Source: JBBAFM01 sp041655415 (GTDB taxonomy: Bacteria > Bacillota > Clostridia > Peptostreptococcales > JAAYPU01). From it: 10,924 nt of DNA. Shown here one piece after another: positions 6,643-10,924 of the stretch. Position numbers and translations under genes: made by a program. Location of the stretch: positions 1 through 10,924 of the forward strand of contig CAYSBC010000056.1 of assembly GCA_964429195.1 (NCBI GenBank), in the 5' to 3' direction. Each line of letters starts with the position of its first letter. Position 1 is the first letter of the stretch. Below the pieces are notes generated by a model. It did not search any database. It was not told the origin of the DNA and saw only the letters and a program-made list of their open reading frames with translations.

Positions 6643-7260
6643 ATGGATGAAAATATTATCAATAGCTGTACTGTGTCAGGGAAAGTTTGTTCTGATTTAA
6701 AAATGAGTCACAAATCATATGGAGAAGGTTTTTATACCTTTGATATAGAAATAAGAAGGTTAAGTGGGTATATGGATATCATTCCTGTAACACTATCAGA
6801 AAGATTAATATTAAATATGCAAATAGAAAAGGGAGATGAGGTAGAAATTATAGGGCAATTACGTACCTATAATAAAATGGAAAATGGGAAAAACCGACTG
6901 ATTATTTCTGTATTTGCTCGAGAAATCTATAGGGTTGAAGATGAAGCTGCTTCCAAAAATCCCAATAAAGTTTTTTTGGAAGGCTATATCTGTAAGGAAC
7001 CTATTTATAGACTTACCCCCTTGGGAAGAGAGATATGCGATATCATGTTAGCTGTCAATAGGGCCTATAATAAATCGGATTATATTCCCTGTATCTCATG
7101 GGGGAGAAATGCAAAGTATTCGAAGATACTGGATATAGGTGCTCATGTAAGAATAATAGGCAGAATCCAAAGCCGAGTCTATAAAAAGAAATATGATGAA
7201 GATAATATAGAAAACAAAGTGGCCTACGAAGTATCTGTTTTAAAGATGGAATCCATATAA
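6643..7260 (+). CDS. Tandem OB-fold single-stranded DNA-binding family protein
   Basis: This 205-residue protein appears to contain two OB folds in a row. The first (about 8-98) has strands around VSGKVCSDLKMSH, FYTFDIEIRRL, IIPVTL and GDEVEIIGQLRTY. The second (about 109-205) resembles SSB and PriB more closely: VFLEGYICKEP, CDIMLAVNRAY, YIPCISWGRNA and GAHVRIIGRIQSRVYKK. It lacks the glycine-rich linker and acidic DDDIPF-type tail through which replicative SSB recruits partners, so it is not the canonical ssb. Similar two-domain SSB-family proteins occur in Clostridia, as far as I recall, with unclear function. The start has AGGGG (6631-6635) at 7 bases and lies 4 bases after the deacetylase gene. 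Binding to single-stranded DNA or RNA is inferred from the fold only. Confidence 0.78.
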   Translation: MDENIINSCTVSGKVCSDLKMSHKSYGEGFYTFDIEIRRLSGYMDIIPVTLSERLILNMQIEKGDEVEIIGQLRTYNKMENGKNRLIISVFAREIYRVEDEAASKNPNKVFLEGYICKEPIYRLTPLGREICDIMLAVNRAYNKSDYIPCISWGRNAKYSKILDIGAHVRIIGRIQSRVYKKKYDEDNIENKVAYEVSVLKMESI

Positions 7261-7285
7261 ATTTAAAGAGTAGAAACATAAATAC

Positions 7286-7339
7286 GGGTTATATTCCTGG
7301 AAAAAGCAAGCTTTGATTGCTTTATCATGAATATAGCCC
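7286..7339 (+). terminator. Two-part hairpin terminator after the OB-fold gene
   Basis: GGGTTATATTC (7286-7296) pairs with GAATATAGCCC (7329-7339) over 11 positions with one G-T pair, followed by TTTTAATTTAT. Inside it, AAAGCAA (7303-7309) pairs perfectly with TTGCTTT (7317-7323) around a 7-base loop. GC-containing base plus T-rich tail make an intrinsic terminator likely, insulating the fapR operon from upstream transcription. Confidence 0.72.
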
Positions 7340-7360
7340 TTTTAATTTATCAAAATGTAT

Positions 7361-7389
7361 TTGCATGTAACTACATGTTATTATATACT
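7361..7389 (+). promoter_or_regulatory. fapR operon promoter (sigma-A)
   Basis: The -35 box TTGCAT (7361-7366) and the -10 box TATACT (7384-7389) are 17 bases apart. The expected start near 7396 falls inside the FapR palindrome. A separate dyad, CATGTA-AC-TACATG (7364-7377), occupies the end of the -35 box and the spacer. No other promoter is apparent downstream, so this probably drives fapR through fabF. Confidence 0.8.
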
Positions 7390-7409
7390 ATTAGTACTAG
7401 GTACTAATA
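7389..7409 (+). promoter_or_regulatory. FapR operator
   Basis: TATTAGTAC (7389-7397) and GTACTAATA (7401-7409) are perfect 9-base inverted arms around TAG. This agrees closely with the TTAGTAC-centred palindrome known for FapR in Bacillus and Staphylococcus. It touches the -10 box and covers the start site, so FapR would repress its own operon until malonyl-CoA rises. The recognition helix of the encoded FapR (VSIQTIRLDRL) is the same as in B. subtilis, as I recall that sequence, consistent with a conserved site. Confidence 0.9.
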
Positions 7410-7430
7410 AAGTGCATGGGGGTAAGAATA

Positions 7431-7982
7431 TTGTTAAAGAGCAAAAAAGCTGAAAGACATACTAATCTTAAAAAGATGATGAAAGAAACGCCCTTCATAT
7501 CCGATGAGGAGTTAAGTGAAATTTTTAAGGTGAGTATCCAAACTATAAGATTGGATAGACTTACATTAGGCATTCCTGAACTCAGAGAACGAATGCGAGT
7601 GGCTGCTGAAAATAACTTTCCAAAGATAGTAGGCTTAGCTAAAGAAGAATTAATAGGAGAAATTATAGACATAGAAATTAACAATCATGGTATTTCTTTT
7701 TTAGAGGCCACAAGAGACATGGCCTTTGAAAAGACGGATATTGTTAAAGGTCATTATATTTTTTCAATGGCTGAAGCGCTGGCTTTAGCCATCATCGATA
7801 AAAGATCAGCATTGACCGGAGTAGCTAATATGAAGTACAATAAACCAGTTTCTGTTGGTGACAAACTTGTGGCTAAAGCCAAGATTACAAAGGTCAGAGA
7901 TAATAATCATTTTGTTCATGTGATGATTTATGTTAAACAGGAGCAAGTATTTAGAGGAAAATTTATTTTGATACCGTTATAA
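7431..7982 (+). CDS. fapR: Malonyl-CoA-responsive transcriptional repressor FapR
   Basis: FapR represses fatty-acid and phospholipid genes and releases DNA on binding malonyl-CoA. The N-terminal winged-helix region (about 23-60: FISDEELSEIFKVSIQTIRLDRL) is followed by a linker helix and a hot-dog effector domain (about 75-183; KGHYIFSMAEALALAIID, SVGDKLVAKAKI). I chose TTG 7431 because GGGGG (7418-7422) lies 8 bases upstream, and this start makes residue numbering coincide with B. subtilis FapR (Phe99, Gly107). An in-frame ATG at 7416 (188 residues) has no Shine-Dalgarno and is the alternative. Oddities: the positions of ligand-contacting Arg106 and Asn115 are Lys and Glu. The protein ends about 5 residues sooner than the B. 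subtilis one. Its operator lies directly upstream, and plsX begins 13 bases after the stop. Confidence 0.93.
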   Translation: MLKSKKAERHTNLKKMMKETPFISDEELSEIFKVSIQTIRLDRLTLGIPELRERMRVAAENNFPKIVGLAKEELIGEIIDIEINNHGISFLEATRDMAFEKTDIVKGHYIFSMAEALALAIIDKRSALTGVANMKYNKPVSVGDKLVAKAKITKVRDNNHFVHVMIYVKQEQVFRGKFILIPL

Positions 7983-7995
7983 TGGGAGGAGTAAA

Positions 7996-9060
7996 ATGAG
8001 AATTGCTGTAGATGGAATGGGTGGAGATCATGCCCCAATTGAAATAGTTAAAGGTTGTGTCGACGCCATAAGTTTTATCCAAGGGGATATTGACATTATA
8101 GGAAATGAGAGCCTCATTCAGGCTGAATTAGAAAAATATAAATATGATAAAAACAGAATACAAGTTATCCATGCCAGTGAGGTTATTACCAATGAAGATA
8201 AACCTGTAAGGGCTGTCCGAAGTAAAAAGGATTCTTCCATCGTCATTGGAATGGAAAGAGTACGTGAGAAGAAGAACGATGTCTTTATTTCTGCGGGAAA
8301 TACAGGAGCCATCATGACAGCCGCTTTGCTTATATTAGGAAGGATACAGGAGATTGACAGACCTGTTATTGCTTCCCCTTTCTTAGGGAAAGAGGGTCCT
8401 ACCCTCTTAGTCGATGCAGGTGCTAATGCAGAATGCAAACCAAGAAATCTTGTTGAATTTGGAATGATGGGCAATATTTATATGGAAAAGGTTTTATGCT
8501 TTGATAATCCGAAGGTAGCCCTCGTCAACATTGGAGAGGAAGAAGGAAAAGGAACAAAAACCATACAGGCCGCCCATAAAATAATGAAACAAACCCAACG
8601 AAATTTTGTGGGAAATATAGAAGCAAGAGATTTATTGCAAGGAAAAGCCGATATTCTTGTATGTGATGGCTTCATAGGCAATATTATATTAAAGTATTCC
8701 GAGGGTATAGTCGATTTTGCAATCCACTTAATTAAAGAAAAATTAAAAGAAAGTATCTTAGCCAAAATAGGTATAGTTTTTTTGATGGGAAAAATGAAGG
8801 AAATAATAAAAGAGGTGGACTACAGCGAATACGGAGGCGCACCTATTTTAGGTGTCAAGGGTGCTGTCGTCAAGATGCATGGTTCTTCAAAAGCAAAAGC
8901 CGTCAAAAATGCTATCATCAGAGCAATACCTTATGTGGAAAATAACGTTGTAGAAATTATTCATGATGAAGTCAATGAGCTTCAAAAAATTGCTGAAGGT
9001 ATTATAGAAAAGGATAGTTTTTTACAGGAGATGAATGAAGAGGGAAAAAAAATTCAGTAG
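7996..9060 (+). CDS. plsX: Phosphate acyltransferase PlsX
   Basis: PlsX converts acyl-ACP and phosphate to acyl-phosphate, the donor used by PlsY to acylate glycerol-3-phosphate, and so links fatty-acid to phospholipid synthesis at the membrane surface. Family motifs are present: IAVDGMGGDHAP (3-14), SAGNTGA (99-105), PTLLVDAGANAECKP (135-149), NFVGNIEARDLLQGKADILVCDGFIGN (203-229) and YSEYGGAPILGVKG (276-289). At 354 residues it is about 20 longer than B. subtilis PlsX, the extra being a charged C-terminal tail (about 325-354). GGGAGGAG ends 5 bases before the ATG. The fapR-plsX pairing is the conserved arrangement in Firmicutes and implies FapR control. Confidence 0.96.
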   Translation: MRIAVDGMGGDHAPIEIVKGCVDAISFIQGDIDIIGNESLIQAELEKYKYDKNRIQVIHASEVITNEDKPVRAVRSKKDSSIVIGMERVREKKNDVFISAGNTGAIMTAALLILGRIQEIDRPVIASPFLGKEGPTLLVDAGANAECKPRNLVEFGMMGNIYMEKVLCFDNPKVALVNIGEEEGKGTKTIQAAHKIMKQTQRNFVGNIEARDLLQGKADILVCDGFIGNIILKYSEGIVDFAIHLIKEKLKESILAKIGIVFLMGKMKEIIKEVDYSEYGGAPILGVKGAVVKMHGSSKAKAVKNAIIRAIPYVENNVVEIIHDEVNELQKIAEGIIEKDSFLQEMNEEGKKIQ

Positions 9061-9084
9061 CGAAATATAGGAGGAACTAGGAAC

Positions 9085-10074
9085 ATGGCAAAAAGAGCAA
9101 GCATACTAGGAACAGGAAGTGCGTTGCCTGAAAAAATAATAACAAATTTTGATATGGAAAAAATGATGGATACCAGCGATGAATGGATTAGAATGAGAAC
9201 AGGTATTGAAAGAAGAAGAAGACTGGAAGATGGTAAAGGTGCCTCAGATCTAGCAACAGAAGCTGGTCGAAAAGCCTTACTAGATGCCAATGTTCAAATT
9301 GAAGATATCGATTTAATACTAGTCAGCACACTAACATCCGATATGCGATTGCCTGCAGCAGCCTGTATGGTACAAGAAAAATTAGGCGTTAAGGAAATAC
9401 CTGCCTTTGATATTAATGCTGCATGCACAGGCTTTATCTATGCTTTGACGATAGCCCAATCCTTTGTTGAGACCGGCCAATTCAAGAAAATATTGGTTAT
9501 TGGTGTAGAGATATTATCGAGGATCATCAATTATAAAGATAGAAATACAGCAGTATTATTTGGAGATGGGGCAGGGGCTACAGTTGTAGGGGAGTCGGAT
9601 AAAGAAGGAGGCATATTGGCTTCTGCTTTGAAGGCGGATGGCGAAGGTGGAAAGCTATTATACACTCCAGCAGGAGGATCCTTGTTACCTTTAACCCATG
9701 AGGGATTGGATCAGGATCTTGATAAGGTCGTCATGGACGGTAGTGAGGTTTTTAAATATGCAGCCAGAAAAATGGTAGAAGTGTCCATAGAGGCCTTGGA
9801 AAAATGCGGGTTAACTGTGGAGGATATCGATTATGTTGTTCCCCACCAGGCGAATATACGCATTATTCAAAATGCGGTTAAAAGAATGAATATCAGTATG
9901 GATAAGGTTTACATTAATATTCATGAATATGGGAACATGTCATCTGCATCTATTCCAGTAGCTTTAGACGAAGCTAGTAGGGCAGGGTTCCTTAAAGAGG
10001 GTGCTATAATTTTAATAGTAGGATTTGGTGCCGGATTGACCTGGGGTGCATCTGTTATAAAGTGGAATAAATAA
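9085..10074 (+). CDS. fabH: Beta-ketoacyl-ACP synthase III (FabH)
   Basis: FabH starts each fatty acid by condensing an acyl-CoA primer with malonyl-ACP. The 329-residue protein has the Cys-His-Asn triad: Cys114 in DINAACTGF, His254 in PHQANIRII and Asn284 in YGNMSSASIP. The N-terminal DTSDEWIRMRTGIERRR region and the C-terminal GFGAGLTWGA are typical. The last motif has Met where many FabH proteins have Thr (GNTS), a mild variation close to the active site. Primer preference (straight or branched) cannot be read from sequence. GGAGGA at 9070-9075 precedes the ATG by about 10 bases, and the gap to plsX is 24 bases. It belongs to the FapR-controlled operon. Confidence 0.96.
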   Translation: MAKRASILGTGSALPEKIITNFDMEKMMDTSDEWIRMRTGIERRRRLEDGKGASDLATEAGRKALLDANVQIEDIDLILVSTLTSDMRLPAAACMVQEKLGVKEIPAFDINAACTGFIYALTIAQSFVETGQFKKILVIGVEILSRIINYKDRNTAVLFGDGAGATVVGESDKEGGILASALKADGEGGKLLYTPAGGSLLPLTHEGLDQDLDKVVMDGSEVFKYAARKMVEVSIEALEKCGLTVEDIDYVVPHQANIRIIQNAVKRMNISMDKVYINIHEYGNMSSASIPVALDEASRAGFLKEGAIILIVGFGAGLTWGASVIKWNK

Positions 10075-10093
10075 GATTGAGAGGTATAAAGAT

Positions 10094-10837
10094 ATGTTAG
10101 TAGGGAAAAAGGCTTTAGTAACCGGAGCTTCAAAGGGTATTGGAAAAGCCATTGCGTTAGAGTTGGCATCTTTAGGGGCAGATGTTGCGATTAATTACAA
10201 TAGCAGCAAAGAGGAAGCGGAAGAACTTGTAAAAGAAATAGAAAAAATGGGTAGAGAAAGCTTTTGTGTAAAAGCAAATGTATCGAACCTGGGAGAGGCA
10301 ACACAATTAATTGAAGAGGTAAAAAATAAATTTGGCCGAATCGATATCCTGGTCAACAATGCAGGGATTACTCGTGATAATCTGATTCTTCGTATGAAAG
10401 AAGAAGACTTCGATGAGGTCATAGAAACAAATTTAAAAAGTGTATTCAACTGTACGAAGGCTATATCGAAAATCATGATTAAACAAAAAGAAGGAAGGAT
10501 TATCAATATTGCTTCGGTTATAGGAATAATAGGAAATGCAGGACAGAGCAATTATGCTGCTTCTAAAGCCGGCATTATAGGTTTTTCAAAATCCATGGCA
10601 AAAGAACTTGCAAGCAGAGGTATCACAGTTAATAGCATAGCTCCAGGCTATATACAAACAGATATGACAAAGGACTTGCCGGAAAATGTAAAGAATGAAA
10701 TACTTGCGCAAGTACCGGCGAATAGATTAGGAAAAGCCGAAGATGTGGCCTACATAGTAGGGTTTTTAGCATCGGATAAATCAAATTATATTACGGGTCA
10801 AGTAATTAATGTTGATGGCGGCATGGTCATGCTTTAG
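10094..10837 (+). CDS. fabG: 3-oxoacyl-ACP reductase FabG
   Basis: FabG reduces beta-ketoacyl-ACP with NADPH in each elongation round. The 247-residue short-chain dehydrogenase is complete: cofactor motif TGASKGIG (10-17), NNAG (88-91), Asn113, and the catalytic Ser141, Tyr154 and Lys158 (YAASK). The ending YITGQVINVDGGM is typical of FabG. GAGAGG at 10079-10084 lies 9 bases before the ATG. The gene follows fabH by 19 bases and precedes fabF by 14. Generic short-chain dehydrogenases share the fold, but the tetramer-type C-terminus and the operon context favour FabG. Confidence 0.95.
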   Translation: MLVGKKALVTGASKGIGKAIALELASLGADVAINYNSSKEEAEELVKEIEKMGRESFCVKANVSNLGEATQLIEEVKNKFGRIDILVNNAGITRDNLILRMKEEDFDEVIETNLKSVFNCTKAISKIMIKQKEGRIINIASVIGIIGNAGQSNYAASKAGIIGFSKSMAKELASRGITVNSIAPGYIQTDMTKDLPENVKNEILAQVPANRLGKAEDVAYIVGFLASDKSNYITGQVINVDGGMVML

Positions 10838-10851
10838 AGTAGGAGGAAAAA

Positions 10852-10924
10852 ATGAAGAGAAGAGTTGTCATTACAGGACTAGGGGCTGTGACTCCTATTG
10901 GAATCGGAGTAAATGAATTTTGGG
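10852..10924 (+). CDS. fabF: Beta-ketoacyl-ACP synthase II (FabF), 5' fragment cut by window end
   Basis: An open frame starts at ATG 10852 after AGGAGG (10841-10846, 5 bases away) and runs off the right edge. Its 24 residues, MKRRVVITGLGAVTPIGIG followed by VNEFW, match the N-terminus of FabF, the elongating condensing enzyme. The catalytic Cys and both His residues lie outside the window. Position directly after fabG supports the call; FabB is a less likely alternative in a Firmicute. Confidence 0.9.
   Translation, partial: MKRRVVITGLGAVTPIGIGVNEFW

Noticed and set aside
8118..8474. A 118-codon antisense open frame inside plsX, and a similar one at 10195-10551 inside fabG
   Set aside because: Both are antisense to strongly supported genes, lack ribosome binding sites and show no recognisable domains.
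1..10924. Mobile elements, CRISPR arrays, tRNA/rRNA genes, toxin-antitoxin or defence genes
   Set aside because: I found no transposase, integrase, spaced direct-repeat array, tRNA-like cloverleaf or defence-domain motif on either strand; the window reads as core chromosome.

Overview
The window is an AT-rich chromosomal segment with every recognisable gene on the + strand and strong AGGAGG-type ribosome binding sites. Gene content and order (rimO-pgsA-cinA-recA, then a fapR-plsX-fabH-fabG-fabF lipid operon), a PdaB-like deacetylase, a FapR regulator and a Gram-positive type LexA box point to a low-GC Gram-positive anaerobe of the class Clostridia. The species cannot be named from the sequence alone.

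Region 1 (1-2486) is a tightly packed housekeeping operon: the 3' part of rimO (ribosomal protein S12 methylthiotransferase), pgsA (phosphatidylglycerophosphate synthase) and cinA (two-domain CinA/PncC). Neighbouring genes overlap by 17 and 1 bases. Region 2 (2487-3711) is recA. It has two well-formed tandem sigma-A promoters; the proximal one carries a perfect LexA/SOS box at its expected start site, so basal and damage-induced expression appear to be separated.

Region 3 (3712-7260) is a cell-envelope group: a secreted SH3b/NlpC-P60 peptidoglycan hydrolase, a membrane-anchored SPOR-domain protein, a PdaB-like polysaccharide deacetylase and, 4 bases behind it, a tandem OB-fold protein of the SSB family. 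The spaces between these genes are about 60 to 220 bases and hold several hairpins, some terminator-like. Region 4 (7261-10924) is the fatty-acid and phospholipid operon. It starts from a consensus promoter covered by a perfect FapR palindrome and runs fapR, plsX, fabH, fabG, fabF (cut by the window end). FapR would sense malonyl-CoA and repress its own operon; FabH and FabF condense acyl chains, FabG reduces the beta-keto product, and PlsX passes the finished acyl group to phospholipid synthesis, where PgsA also acts.

I see no mobile element, CRISPR array, tRNA, rRNA or defence system, and most of the window is ordinary housekeeping DNA. The points most worth a second look are the FapR ligand pocket (Glu and Lys where B. 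subtilis FapR has Asn115 and Arg106), the dual recA promoter, the second dyad in the fapR promoter, the three-codon ORF fused to the NlpC/P60 start, and a fab operon with no acpP, fabD or fabK between its genes.
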